Positions 51,203-60,503 of a stretch of DNA of 64,000 nt are shown here, piece after piece. Origin of the DNA: Leadbetterella sp040829825 (GTDB lineage: Bacteria; Bacteroidota; Bacteroidia; Cytophagales; Spirosomataceae). The stretch's first letter is position 1. Every line of letters begins with the position of its first letter. Made by a program: the position numbers and the translations under genes. The DNA lies in assembly GCF_040829825.1 (NCBI RefSeq), contig NZ_JBFOLH010000013.1, one strand, 5' to 3'. The notes under the pieces are model-generated. The model did no database searches. It saw only the letters and a list, made by a program, of their open reading frames with translations, and was not told the origin of the DNA.

Positions 51203-52474
51203 TTACAAGCTCGCGGCCTTCTGCCTGAGCTCTTCGAGAATAACTTCTTTCATCAGCAGCTTCCTTCTTTGGGTTTTCAGGTTGCTCTGAATCATTTTTT
51301 CCATTTCTTCATCCATGCGCTGTCCGTCATACGAACGGATCAGCTCGTCCAGGTCGGTGCGCGCTCTCCGTACAATATTGTCCATTTCACGATATTTGGT
51401 CAGATCTTTCTGCTTATCGGAAAGGAAATTAAATGTAGGATACTTACGGGCAATCACCTTATGCAGGTAGCTGAGCTCAAATATCTTGTCGCAGGCCGCC
51501 CTGAATCGCTCGGCGATATTCCTGTCGGCCAGGTGCGCCGGTATCCGGATGGTCTTCCACTCGTTGAGCAGGAACTTGGCCCGGTTGGTGGCAGCAAACA
51601 TATCGTCAGATTCCGACAGCTTTTCCACCTCTTTTACCATATTCATCTGCGCTTCTACCCGGGGATCCAGCTTCCGTTTAGGCTGAATACCCTTGGCCTT
51701 GCAGTACTTTTCGTAGAATATGGAGGTAGGCCTCTTGAAGTTCTTGAACAGCGCCTTCAGAATCTTCGGCGGAATTTCCCCGATGATCTTCCATTCGGTC
51801 TGGTAGTTCCGCAAATCCAGGAATGCTTCGTCCCAGTCGGTACGGTCAACCAGCTCTTCTGCCTTGACGATCAGGTCGTTGTATTTGGCGACCCGCTCAT
51901 CAATCAGCCTGTTCTGCTCTTCAAAGAATGCTTTCCTTGCCTGGTAGAAGGTATCCAGAATGCTCTTGAACTCTTCTTCAATGGCTGCATTCAGGTTTTT
52001 TTCTACCGGACCGGTGCGAATCCACCGGCTACGGATCTCCTGCAGGACATCAGCGGTGTCTTTCCAGTCGGTACTGTGCTCATAGGGTTTTGCCTCGTCA
52101 ATAAGCTGGCGTTTGATCTGGAGGTTGGAGAGCTGATTCTGTTCGATCAGGCTTACCAGATCTTTTTCCATGACCTCCAGTTTATCCAGGAGAGGAAGGA
52201 AATTGCCGATCCCGTCAAAATTAAGGAGCCTTTTCCTCAGCTGGAGAAGTTTGGTCAGATACGACCCTTTATTCTGGGCGTTCGAGATCTCTTCTTCGAG
52301 TTGATTCACTTTTGATACAGCTATATCGTATCTTCTTTCGAAGTACTGAAAAGCCTCCTCATCCGTGTTTTTTACTTCGCCGATCTGTCTGTCGGGCATG
52401 CCCAGATACCCTTTCAAAAATACCTTACCGTCAAGAACGTAAGCGTATTCGTTTTCTAACGTAGAGCCTTTCAT
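51203..52474 (-). CDS. DUF349 domain protein
   Basis: 423 residues from the ATG at 52474 (MKGSTLENEYAYVLDGKVFLKGY); the frame extends to a GTG at 52552, an alternative. It is helical and coiled-coil rich with about three DUF349 units (DWKDTADVLQEIRSRWIRTGPVEKNLNAAIEEEFK, DWDEAFLDLRNYQTEWKIIGEIPPKILKALFKNFK, FLLNEWKTIRIPAHLADRNIAERFRAACDKI). DUF349 proteins are widespread in Bacteroidota and of unclear function. It is divergent from ettA with about 130 bp between starts, and its 3' side carries the inverted-repeat array. Confidence 0.9.
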   Translation of the reverse strand: MKGSTLENEYAYVLDGKVFLKGYLGMPDRQIGEVKNTDEEAFQYFERRYDIAVSKVNQLEEEISNAQNKGSYLTKLLQLRKRLLNFDGIGNFLPLLDKLEVMEKDLVSLIEQNQLSNLQIKRQLIDEAKPYEHSTDWKDTADVLQEIRSRWIRTGPVEKNLNAAIEEEFKSILDTFYQARKAFFEEQNRLIDERVAKYNDLIVKAEELVDRTDWDEAFLDLRNYQTEWKIIGEIPPKILKALFKNFKRPTSIFYEKYCKAKGIQPKRKLDPRVEAQMNMVKEVEKLSESDDMFAATNRAKFLLNEWKTIRIPAHLADRNIAERFRAACDKIFELSYLHKVIARKYPTFNFLSDKQKDLTKYREMDNIVRRARTDLDELIRSYDGQRMDEEMEKMIQSNLKTQRRKLLMKEVILEELRQKAASL

Positions 52475-52546
52475 ATTAATACCAGGAGTGGCCAGGTTAA
52501 ATTTATATTGTTTATTTGGTTTTGAGGTGTAAAAAAAGGAGTTTTT

Positions 52547-52578
52547 TTGCACATTACAAAGTAAGAACGCGATATTTG
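52547..52578 (+). promoter_or_regulatory. Putative promoter of ettA
   Basis: TTG (52547-52549), a 21-bp gap, GATATTTG (52571-52578), 29 bp before the ATG. Confidence 0.4.
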
Positions 52579-52607
52579 TGTATTAAATTACATTTTAGTC
52601 AAAATAT

Positions 52608-54269
52608 ATGAGTGAACAGGTCATCTTTTCGATGGCTGGCGTGAGTAAAATCATCCCACCTAATCGTCAGGTACTTAAAAATATTTATCTTTCTTTTTTT
52701 TACGGGGCCAAGATCGGTGTGCTGGGCCTCAACGGTTCGGGGAAGTCCACCCTGCTGCGCGTCATTGCCGGAATCGATAAAAATATTAACGGGGAAGTGG
52801 TGTTTTCACCGGGGTATTCGGTAGGGCTGCTGGAGCAGGAGCCTCAGCTGGACCCTGAAAAGACCGTAAAAGAGGTGGTGGAAGAAGGAGTAGCAGAAAT
52901 TGTGGCCCTTCTGAAAGAATTTGATACCATCAACGAAGCCTTCGGGGATCCGGATGCCGATTTCGATAAGCTGATGGAACGGCAGGGAGATGTGCAGGAA
53001 AAGCTGGATGCCCTTGACGCCTGGGAACTTGACTCCCGGCTGGAGCGGGCCATGGATGCCCTGAGATGCCCGCCCGGAGAAGCGAAAATTTCTACTCTCT
53101 CCGGCGGTGAGAAACGCCGGGTAGCCCTCTGCCGCCTGTTGCTGCAGCAGCCCGATGTGCTTTTGCTGGACGAGCCTACCAACCACCTGGATGCCGAGTC
53201 GGTGCTGTGGCTGGAGCAGCACCTCAATCAATATAAAGGTACGGTGATTGCCGTAACCCACGACCGCTACTTCCTGGACAATGTGGCCGGGTGGATCCTG
53301 GAGCTGGACCGGGGCGAGGGAATTCCCTGGAAAGGAAACTACTCTTCCTGGCTGGAACAAAAGCAGAACCGGCTGGCCAGCGAAGAAAAGAGCCAGTCTA
53401 AGCGTCAGAAAACCCTGGAACGTGAGCTGGAATGGGTGCGTATGTCGCCCAAGGGGCGTACGGCCAAGTCGAAAGCCCGTCTGAATGCGTACGACAACCT
53501 GTTGAACCAGGACACCCGGGAGCGGGAAGAAAAGCTGGAGCTGTATATTCCGCCGGGGCCGCGCCTCGGTAACAAGGTCATTGAAGCCCAAAATATTAAA
53601 ATGGGCTTTGAAGACCGCCTCCTGTATGAAAACCTGAGCTTCAGCCTGCCGCCGGCCGGGATTGTGGGCATCATCGGGCCGAACGGGGCGGGAAAAACCA
53701 CTCTCTTTAAGCTCATCACAGGCCGGCTTCAGCCCCTGGAAGGTACATTTGAGACCGGCGATACCGTAAAAGCCGCCTATGTAGACCAGGAGCACAACCA
53801 GCTGGACCCCGGCAAGACCGTATACGAAATGATCTCAGGTGGAAACGAATGGATCACCCTGGGCAACCGGCAGATCAATGCCCGGGCCTATGTGAGCAAA
53901 TTCAACTTCGGCGGATCTGACCAGGAAAAGAAGATCGGTGTACTCTCCGGCGGGGAAAGAAACCGGGTGCACCTGGCCATGATGCTGAAAGAAGGCGGAA
54001 ACCTGCTTTTGCTGGATGAGCCTACCAACGACCTGGATGTGAATACCCTGCGGGCCCTGGAAGAGGGCCTCGAGAATTTTGCCGGCTGTGCCGTGGTGAT
54101 CTCCCACGACCGCTGGTTCCTTGACCGTATAGCTACCCATATACTGGCTTTTGAAGGCGACTCACAGGTCACCTGGTTTGAAGGTAATTTCTCGGAATAC
54201 GAAGAAAACCGGAAGAAAAGACTGGGAGATATTACCCCTAAAAGAATAAAATACCGTAAACTGCAATAA
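52608..54269 (+). CDS. ettA: Energy-dependent translational throttle protein EttA (ABC-F)
   Basis: 553 residues, the length of EttA. Two ABC domains: Walker A GLNGSGKST and GPNGAGKTT, signatures LSGGEKRRVALC and LSGGERNRVHLA, Walker B LLLLDEPTNHLD and LLLLDEPTNDLD. The N-terminus (MSEQVIFSMAGVSKIIPPNRQVLKNIYLSFFYGAKIGVLG) and the arm insertion (LEQHLNQYKG..., EREEKLELYIPPGPRLGNKV linker) fit EttA specifically. It binds the ribosomal E site and gates translation according to ATP/ADP level. No membrane partner, as expected for ABC-F. The aminotransferase gene starts 3 bp after its stop. Confidence 0.97.
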   Translation: MSEQVIFSMAGVSKIIPPNRQVLKNIYLSFFYGAKIGVLGLNGSGKSTLLRVIAGIDKNINGEVVFSPGYSVGLLEQEPQLDPEKTVKEVVEEGVAEIVALLKEFDTINEAFGDPDADFDKLMERQGDVQEKLDALDAWELDSRLERAMDALRCPPGEAKISTLSGGEKRRVALCRLLLQQPDVLLLDEPTNHLDAESVLWLEQHLNQYKGTVIAVTHDRYFLDNVAGWILELDRGEGIPWKGNYSSWLEQKQNRLASEEKSQSKRQKTLERELEWVRMSPKGRTAKSKARLNAYDNLLNQDTREREEKLELYIPPGPRLGNKVIEAQNIKMGFEDRLLYENLSFSLPPAGIVGIIGPNGAGKTTLFKLITGRLQPLEGTFETGDTVKAAYVDQEHNQLDPGKTVYEMISGGNEWITLGNRQINARAYVSKFNFGGSDQEKKIGVLSGGERNRVHLAMMLKEGGNLLLLDEPTNDLDVNTLRALEEGLENFAGCAVVISHDRWFLDRIATHILAFEGDSQVTWFEGNFSEYEENRKKRLGDITPKRIKYRKLQ

Positions 54270-54272
54270 GCA

Positions 54273-55094
54273 ATGCATCACTGCTGGTTAAATGGAAAAA
54301 TAACAGATGTAGCCTCCGCCCCGTTTCATTTTAATGACCTGGGCGTGCTCAGAGGCTACGGACTTTTTGATTATTTCAGAACCTATAACGGCCGTCCTTT
54401 TCAATGGGACTGGTACTGGGAAAGGTTTGAGCGCTCTGCCCGTATTCTGCGCATTCCGTGCCCGGTAACTCAGCAGGAGACCCGGCAGATTGTGTCGGAG
54501 CTCTTTGCCTTGCAGGGCGGCGAAGACTGTGCGTTCCGGTTCCTGCTGACGGGTGGCTTTACCGGTGATTCCATTTCCATGCATACGCCCAACTTTATTA
54601 TTATTTCAGAAGACCTTCATCATGACGCACCGGGTGAGCACGAAAAGGGTATCCGGGTTATGACCTATGACTTTGTGCGGGATCTGCCCATGCTGAAAAG
54701 TACCGATTATAAGCACCTGCTGATTCTCCGTCACGAGTTCGGCGAAAGGGGCGTAACCGATGTGCTGTTTCACAAAGACGGCTATATCAGTGAGCTGAGC
54801 CGGAGCAACGTGTTTATCGTGAACGGTAACAAGCTGATCACACCCCACGAAAATATCCTGGAAGGTATCACCCGCCGAACGGTGCTGGAACTTGCCCGGC
54901 CTGATTTTGAGATCGAGCTGCGCCCCGTTACCCTGCAGGAAACCCTGGAAGCCGAAGAAGTCTTCACCACCAGCACCACCAAACGGGTGCTGCCCATTAC
55001 CGGTATTGACGACCGGGTAATCGGTAGCGGCAGAATAGGGCCGAAGTCGCAGATTCTTCTTGACCGCATTAATGATCTGGTAAGAAGCTGGTGA
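54273..55094 (+). CDS. Class IV PLP aminotransferase
   Basis: 273 residues. Fold type IV motifs: WLNGKITDVASAPFHFNDLGVLRGYGLFDYFRTYNGRPF at the start, PLP lysine in LPMLKSTDYKHLLILR, and the cofactor block ELSRSNVFIVNGNKLITPHENILEGITRRTVLELA. This class contains branched-chain and D-amino-acid aminotransferases and 4-amino-4-deoxychorismate lyase. The residues seen do not clearly decide among them, though the length and TSTTKRVLPIT segment fit an IlvE/DAAT-like enzyme. It is in an operon with ettA, a 3-bp gap with no obvious metabolic link. Confidence 0.9.
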   Translation: MHHCWLNGKITDVASAPFHFNDLGVLRGYGLFDYFRTYNGRPFQWDWYWERFERSARILRIPCPVTQQETRQIVSELFALQGGEDCAFRFLLTGGFTGDSISMHTPNFIIISEDLHHDAPGEHEKGIRVMTYDFVRDLPMLKSTDYKHLLILRHEFGERGVTDVLFHKDGYISELSRSNVFIVNGNKLITPHENILEGITRRTVLELARPDFEIELRPVTLQETLEAEEVFTTSTTKRVLPITGIDDRVIGSGRIGPKSQILLDRINDLVRSW

Positions 55095-55141
55095 TACAAT
55101 ATTTCCGGGAATAAAACGTTACCTTTTTAAAGCTGTATTAG

Positions 55142-55915
55142 ATGTATAAATCCATAACCGTACTGATCGGCCTTGTGCTTTTGATGCAACGATGCACGTC
55201 AGGGGGTTCCATGACCGAAAAAAAGGCCGTCCTGGCCGATTCCACTTCGTTTTATACCATCTCGGTAGAATACCCGGAAGACAAACGGGATAAGGAGCAG
55301 GTCATGAAGACCTTTGTGCTGGACCGCTACAATGCCAAAAAGGAAGAATGGAAGATCGGCGGGCCGCTCTACGAAGAAGAACGCAAAATAAGCCGGGCCT
55401 TTCCTGACCGGGCCAATATACGGTATACGTACGATATGGGGTTTGAACGTTTTTCGGCCGACAGCCTGAAGGCGGTTTCCTATCTTTTCACTACCTATGA
55501 ATATACGGGGGGCGCAAACGGCAATACCTTGGTCAACAGTTACTGTTTCAATGCGGATAACCGGAAAGTAGAGATAGAAGATATTCTTGATTTGTCAGCC
55601 AATAAAGACATCCGGCTGTCGCGGCTGCTGGCAGAACGTGCGCTGTCAGATACCACGCTCTTCTTTAAAGACTTTGTGGAAGCAGGACTGGGCCTGGCCT
55701 ATCTGAAGCCTGACGGAGTGACGCTGGACCGGGAGAAATGTCGGTGTGACGGATTTTTCTTCGGTTCCAACTTCCGGAATTTTGTAGTGGAAGACCGGGG
55801 CATGACCTTTTATTTTGATAAATACTCCATTGCACCGGGAGCTGCCGGCATCACCCACCTTACATTGAGCTGGGACGATCTCCGGCCTTACCTGAAAAAG
55901 CCCCTTCCTTTCTGA
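55142..55915 (+). CDS. DUF3298 (RsiV-like) secreted protein
   Basis: 257 residues. The N-terminus MYKSITVLIGLVLLMQRCTSGG is a signal with a possible non-canonical lipobox Cys. The body carries a DUF4163/DUF3298 pair: the C-terminal signature is FYFDKYSIAPGAAGITHLTLSWDDLRPYLKK, and the middle has YEYTGGANGNTLVNSYCFN. Relatives include RsiV-type anti-sigma factors and PdaC-linked domains, but there is no sigma factor partner here. The role is unknown. Its stop overlaps the convergent C39-like gene by 28 bp. Confidence 0.85.
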   Translation: MYKSITVLIGLVLLMQRCTSGGSMTEKKAVLADSTSFYTISVEYPEDKRDKEQVMKTFVLDRYNAKKEEWKIGGPLYEEERKISRAFPDRANIRYTYDMGFERFSADSLKAVSYLFTTYEYTGGANGNTLVNSYCFNADNRKVEIEDILDLSANKDIRLSRLLAERALSDTTLFFKDFVEAGLGLAYLKPDGVTLDREKCRCDGFFFGSNFRNFVVEDRGMTFYFDKYSIAPGAAGITHLTLSWDDLRPYLKKPLPF

Positions 55916-56919
55916 GGCGGAACATCCGTTTCGCCGGTTTTAAACCGGGCCTGCAGGGTGCCGTTTTTACGCGGAACCAGTATGGCGAAGGGCCACCAGA
56001 CATCCGTAGCCTTTTTGAGCCCGGCAGGGTCATAATACCGCCGGTCTCCTTTCAGCTGACCGTCGGCATAGTGCTGGTCAATGGAATACGGGTCGTGTAT
56101 TTCCAGCCACATTTTCCCGTCAATAATGCTATATCCTTTTACCAGGAGAAAATGTCCCCAGCCCTCGCTGTTGGCTGCGTAAAAGCGGTTGGTCCGTTCA
56201 GTGAGAACCGGGTTTTCCTTCACATAATACATATCCAGGCAGAGAATGGCCAGGTAGCCTGCGTTAATGATCTCTGCCAGCCTGGTTTCGTATTCGGTTT
56301 CGGGCAGGCTGGCGGGTAGGGGGTAATATCCCGGTGTAACCCCGTATTTCCGCAGGTAATCGTAAATGTTATTGGTATACCACCACCCGCCTTCGGGCAG
56401 GATGGCGTTACGGGCGTCCAGCGGGCTCAGGTGAAAAGTAGAATCGCTCCACCGCAGCGCCATGGTCACCACGGTTGGGCCACAGTTGATGTACTGGTGG
56501 GTACCGGTACCGTACTGGTCCAGGTAAAAAGAATAGCTCCGGTTCAGGCTTTTGTATTTCTCCTGGTTCAGGCCCATCCCGTATTCTTCAAATACCGACG
56601 ATTTTTTCAGGGTATAGCTGCGGGTATGGCCGCCGGCTGATTTCAATACCAGCACTTCTGTCCCGGAAAGGTCGGCGATAGTGCCCGGCAGGAGCACGTT
56701 ACCGTTCATCTCCAGCTGCGCATTGCCTGTAGCGGCATAATCTACGGTCAGTGACTCCCACACCTCGTTTTCTGCCAGCTTAACGGCAATGGAGAGGTCC
56801 TGGTTATTCACCAGGGCGGCCTGTCCGTTTACGGCAAAAGAAAGCAGGGTATCCGGTACTACCTTGTCTTCCCTGCAGGCGAAGGGGAGCAGGAGAAGGA
56901 TATAAATGAGTCTTTTCAT
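55888..56919 (-). CDS. C39-like cysteine peptidase lipoprotein
   Basis: 343 residues from the ATG at 56919 (MKRLIYILLLLPFACREDK, lipobox LPFAC). The frame reaches back nine residues further to 56946. A beta-rich N-terminal region (about 20-115) has an Ig-like look. The C-terminal part is peptidase C39-like: catalytic Cys in HQYINCGPTVVTMALRW, His in GWGHFLLVKGY, Asp or Asn in LEIHDPYSID. All three candidate catalytic residues are present, so it may be an active cysteine peptidase acting at the outer membrane or periplasm. Target unknown. It overlaps the convergent DUF3298 gene by 28 bp. Confidence 0.85.
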   Translation of the reverse strand: MKRLIYILLLLPFACREDKVVPDTLLSFAVNGQAALVNNQDLSIAVKLAENEVWESLTVDYAATGNAQLEMNGNVLLPGTIADLSGTEVLVLKSAGGHTRSYTLKKSSVFEEYGMGLNQEKYKSLNRSYSFYLDQYGTGTHQYINCGPTVVTMALRWSDSTFHLSPLDARNAILPEGGWWYTNNIYDYLRKYGVTPGYYPLPASLPETEYETRLAEIINAGYLAILCLDMYYVKENPVLTERTNRFYAANSEGWGHFLLVKGYSIIDGKMWLEIHDPYSIDQHYADGQLKGDRRYYDPAGLKKATDVWWPFAILVPRKNGTLQARFKTGETDVPPQKGRGFFR

Positions 56920-57040
56920 ATATTCATGTCGAAGTTCCCGGTACACTTTAAACGTATAAAAGTACGCCGAATGTCTGCAAGTCGTGCTATTTTCAACGGT
57001 TTTCGAACTTTATCCCTTCAAAATGAATTATTTTTGCAGT

Positions 57041-58069
57041 ATGATTAAAATCGGGAATATTGAATTAGGCGAATTTCCGTTGCTGCTGGCACCCATGGAA
57101 GATGTGAGCGATCCTCCCTTCCGGCAGGTGTGCAAGGAGAACGGGGCGGATATGATGTATACAGAGTTCGTGTCGTCAGAAGGACTGATCCGGAACGCCG
57201 TGAAAAGCGTACGGAAGCTGGATATCTTTCCTTACGAGCGTCCTATCGGCATCCAGCTTTTCGGGTCTGACGTAGACACTATGGCAGAATGCACCCGTAT
57301 TTCCACAGCGGTCAATCCCGATCTTATTGATATCAATTACGGCTGCCCGGTGAAAAAAGTGGCCTGCCGCGGGGCCGGTGCTGCGCTCTTGCAGGATATC
57401 CCCCTGATGGCGGCCATGACCTCAGCCGTGGTGAAGGCCACTCCTTTGCCCGTAACGGTCAAAACCCGGCTGGGCTGGGACGATTCCACCAAAAATATAG
57501 AAGAAGTGGCTGAAAGGCTGCAGGATGTGGGCATACAGGCCCTCACCATTCACGGGCGTACCCGGGCGCAGCTCTATAAAGGAGAAGCCGACTGGAGCCT
57601 TATTGCCCGGGTAAAAGAAAACCCCCGCATTAAAATCCCGATTTTTGGAAACGGCGATATCGACAGTCCCGAAAAAGCCCTGGAATACCGGAACCGCTTC
57701 GGGGTAGACGGCATCATGATCGGCCGCGCGGCCATCGGCTATCCCTGGATCTTCAACGAGATCAAACACTATTTCCGCACCGGGCAGCACCTGGCCGCTC
57801 CCACCATGGGCCAGCGCGTAAGCGCCGCCGCCCGGCACCTCCGGTTTTCGGTAGAATGGAAAGGGGAGACCCTGGGCATCCTCGAAATGCGGAGGCATTA
57901 TTCCAACTACTTCAAAGGCCTGCCCAACTTCAGAGAGCACCGCATGAAGCTGGTGCAAAGCATGAACCTGGAAGAAATTTTTGAAACCCTTGAGTTTGTA
58001 CACCGGGAATACGAGGGTATAACCCTGGAAACCAAGGCAAAAGCGGTGGAATACGGGGGCGTGGATTAG
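57041..58069 (+). CDS. dusB: tRNA-dihydrouridine synthase B
   Basis: 342 residues from the ATG at 57041 (the frame runs upstream to 56984 without family sequence). FMN TIM barrel: LLLAPMEDVSDPPFRQVCKENGADMMYTEFVSSEGLI, catalytic Cys in GCPVKKVACRGAGAALL, KTRLGWDD, LTIHGRTRAQLYKGEADW, IFGNGDIDSPEKAL and IMIGRAAIGYPWIFNEI. It reduces uridine to dihydrouridine in the D-loop of tRNAs. Downstream lies the TCTAATA region of the efflux operon. Confidence 0.96.
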   Translation: MIKIGNIELGEFPLLLAPMEDVSDPPFRQVCKENGADMMYTEFVSSEGLIRNAVKSVRKLDIFPYERPIGIQLFGSDVDTMAECTRISTAVNPDLIDINYGCPVKKVACRGAGAALLQDIPLMAAMTSAVVKATPLPVTVKTRLGWDDSTKNIEEVAERLQDVGIQALTIHGRTRAQLYKGEADWSLIARVKENPRIKIPIFGNGDIDSPEKALEYRNRFGVDGIMIGRAAIGYPWIFNEIKHYFRTGQHLAAPTMGQRVSAAARHLRFSVEWKGETLGILEMRRHYSNYFKGLPNFREHRMKLVQSMNLEEIFETLEFVHREYEGITLETKAKAVEYGGVD

Positions 58070-58088
58070 CCGTACCGGGGTTTGTGCC

Positions 58089-58161
58089 TCTAATAAAAAT
58101 CTAATATTTTTTTGTAGAATACAACACTTTTAATTACGTCTAATAGGATTCTAATATTTTT
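58089..58161 (+). promoter_or_regulatory. TCTAATA box array upstream of the efflux operon
   Basis: TCTAATA occurs at 58089, 58100, 58139 and 58150: two pairs with starts 11 bp apart (about one helix turn), the second pair exactly 50 bp after the first. In both pairs the second copy reads TCTAATATTTTT. GAACTTTG (58200-58207) is a possible -7 element upstream of the operon's ATG at 58229. It looks like an operator array for a regulator encoded elsewhere. Confidence 0.6.
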
Positions 58162-58228
58162 CTATAGGCTTTCTAACTGATTTTTCTACAAGCGATAAAG
58201 AACTTTGCGCCGACTTAAAAATAGTGCA

Positions 58229-59488
58229 ATGGTATTTCGCTTCAAACACGCATTTTCAATACTTTTTTCTTTACTGCTTTGCTTCACAGCAACAGCACAA
58301 AGCAACTATACACTACAGAAGGCCCTGCAAACAGCAAGGTCAAATAACCCTGTTTTAAAAACAGAGCAATTTAACGTAGATGCAGCACAGGCAGAGGTTA
58401 TTACAGCAAAGCTGTTTATCAACCCGGCATTCAATTTTAATTATATGAATGTTGCTGCCAAAAAATATGCAGAGCCTAATTCAAACTTATACAGTGCTAT
58501 AAACAACCAATACGTATTTCAATTGGGCAAAACCTTTCAGGTGGCAGGACAACATAAATACAAAACAGACGTAGCCAATAAGAACGTTGTTTTTACCGAA
58601 AAAAATTACACCGAAACCGAACGCAATCTTTTTGCAGATGTAGCCGCAAAATGGTTGGAAGTATGGACAGCCCAAAAGCAGTTGGATATTCTGATAACTG
58701 CTAGAAACAATATTGAGAGCTTAGTTATTACCAATCAAAACCGGTACAAAAATCAGGTCATTACACAAACCGATCTGTATCGCACCGAATTGCTGTCAAA
58801 GCAATACGCCATTCAATACAAAACAGCTTTACAAGAGGTTGTTAACCGCCAAAATGAATTAAAATTTTTATTGGGCGTTCAGGACAGCATAAACATTGAT
58901 ACTGCCGATAATTTTCTTTTCCGTATTCCTGCAGAGATAGACAACCTGCTTACACAATCGCTGCAAAACCGCAGCGATATTCTTACGGCAAAATCATTCA
59001 TTGAAGTTTCAAACAGCAACATAAAGCTGCAAAAATCGCTCGCCTTTCCGCAGCCTGAATTAGGTTTTTTTTATAATCCGCAAAATGCTGTTCCTTACTG
59101 GGGTATTTATGCCGCTATTGATTTGCCTTTTTTTAACCGTAATCAGGGCGAAATAAAAAAATCATATCTGCTGAAACAGCAAGCCGAGCAACACCTTTTC
59201 ACGGTACAAAGCCAACTGCTAACCGAAATCACAACCGCTTATGCCAGCTATCAGTTACAGCAGCAGAACGTTCAGAATTTCCAGGCTGTTTTACAGCAAT
59301 CGCAAACCATTTTAGACAACGTAAAATACGCTTACCTCAAAGGCGGTACAGCCATTATAGATTTTTTGGAAGCACAACGCAGTTGGCTGGAAACACAGCA
59401 ACAATATTATGATGCTTTGCAGCAATACCGCCAGGGCTACATTCAACTGCTTTATACAACAGGTTTAATCAATCAATTAGCAAAATGA
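58229..59488 (+). CDS. czcC: Outer membrane factor, TolC/CzcC family
   Basis: 419 residues from the ATG at 58229 (a TTG at 58205 is in frame upstream). Signal peptide MVFRFKHAFSILFSLLLCFTATAQ, then two TolC-like helical repeats (YTLQKALQTARSNNPVLKTEQFNVDAAQAEVITAKL, ..LPFFNRNQGEIKKSYLLKQQAEQH..., FLEAQRSWLETQQQYYDALQQYRQGYIQLLYTTG). It forms the exit duct of a tripartite metal efflux pump. Its stop overlaps the start of the adaptor gene (ATGA). The DNA is clearly AT-richer than most of the window. Confidence 0.88.
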   Translation: MVFRFKHAFSILFSLLLCFTATAQSNYTLQKALQTARSNNPVLKTEQFNVDAAQAEVITAKLFINPAFNFNYMNVAAKKYAEPNSNLYSAINNQYVFQLGKTFQVAGQHKYKTDVANKNVVFTEKNYTETERNLFADVAAKWLEVWTAQKQLDILITARNNIESLVITNQNRYKNQVITQTDLYRTELLSKQYAIQYKTALQEVVNRQNELKFLLGVQDSINIDTADNFLFRIPAEIDNLLTQSLQNRSDILTAKSFIEVSNSNIKLQKSLAFPQPELGFFYNPQNAVPYWGIYAAIDLPFFNRNQGEIKKSYLLKQQAEQHLFTVQSQLLTEITTAYASYQLQQQNVQNFQAVLQQSQTILDNVKYAYLKGGTAIIDFLEAQRSWLETQQQYYDALQQYRQGYIQLLYTTGLINQLAK

Positions 59489-60492
59489 TGAAGAATATAA
59501 GATACATGCTGCCAATACTTCTGCTTCTTGCTTCCTGCGGGAACAAAGAAAAAAAGAAAGAAGAAAAAAATACAACTCCTGTAATAAGCAGTAACGGACA
59601 GACAATAACCTTTCCTGATACGGAAACCCTTGCTTTCTTCAAAACCGGAAAGATAAACACTGACCATATCAATGCCGATTTTACCGCAATCGGAAATGTC
59701 GGGGCCACTATTCTTGCATCAAGCACAGGAGCAGCACAAAACATTGTGCTGTTTGAAAACCCCGAATTGGCAAGTAACTATACACAGCTTATTCAACATC
59801 AAATCAATATCCGTCAAATTCAGAATATCAACATCAAACAAAAGCAAATTGAGTTGGAACGGACAAAGGATTTACAATTACACGGCTCAGCCACAGGGCA
59901 GGATTTATTAAATGCCCAAACAGCATTAAGTATGGAGCAAACGGGTTTAGCCAATGAAAAAGCGGCTTTGATTGAACACGAAGCAAAATTGAAATCAGGC
60001 GGCTTTAACCCTGAATTACTGCGTAACGCAAAAGCAGGAACGGCATACATTATTTGCGACATTCCCGAAAATCAGATAGGAAAAATCAAGCAAAGTCAAT
60101 CCTGCAATATCGTTTTTACGGCATTTCCAAATGAAAAATTTATCGGGAAAACAGATGCAGTTGCAGATATGGTAGACAATGCAACACGAATGGTAAAAGT
60201 CAGAATTTCAATAAACAATTCATCAAGTAAAATCAAAGCGGGAATGTTTGCCAATGTTTCGTTTGGATTGAGCGAAGGCAATTTTATCACCATCAGTAAA
60301 ACATCATTAATAACCGTACAGGGGAAAAACTACGTGTTTGTAAAGAAATCTGCTAATGAATTTGAACGCAGGGAAATTCAGACAGGGCAACAAATTGGCG
60401 ACAGGCTGATTGTTTTTAACGGACTGAATAGCGGGGACGAGATTGCTATTGAAGGCGTAATGCAATTAAAGGGATTATCATTTGGCTACTAA
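59485..60492 (+). CDS. czcB: Efflux RND periplasmic adaptor, CzcB/CusB family
   Basis: 335 residues, lipoprotein-type signal MMKNIRYMLPILLLLASCGNKEKKKEEK (LLASC). It has the membrane-fusion layout: FKTGKINTDHINADFTAIGNVGATILASSTGAAQNIVLFENPE barrel-sandwich start, helical hairpin (QIRQIQNINIKQKQIELERTKDLQ), IICDIPENQIGKIKQSQSCNIVFTAFPNEKF and a final VQGKNYVFVKKSANEFERREIQTG beta-barrel. No His-rich N-terminus is seen. Links the pump to the TolC-like duct. Confidence 0.88.
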   Translation: MMKNIRYMLPILLLLASCGNKEKKKEEKNTTPVISSNGQTITFPDTETLAFFKTGKINTDHINADFTAIGNVGATILASSTGAAQNIVLFENPELASNYTQLIQHQINIRQIQNINIKQKQIELERTKDLQLHGSATGQDLLNAQTALSMEQTGLANEKAALIEHEAKLKSGGFNPELLRNAKAGTAYIICDIPENQIGKIKQSQSCNIVFTAFPNEKFIGKTDAVADMVDNATRMVKVRISINNSSSKIKAGMFANVSFGLSEGNFITISKTSLITVQGKNYVFVKKSANEFERREIQTGQQIGDRLIVFNGLNSGDEIAIEGVMQLKGLSFGY

Positions 60493-60503
60493 AATTTATT
60501 TCA

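Noticed and set aside
51269..52315. 348-residue open frame on the plus strand
   Set aside because: Antisense to the DUF349 gene; composition is that of a reverse-complemented helical protein.
57029..57036. TATTTTTG as the dusB promoter
   Set aside because: It is a perfect octamer but only 4 bp from the ATG, so the transcript would begin inside the coding sequence. The promoter is more likely upstream.
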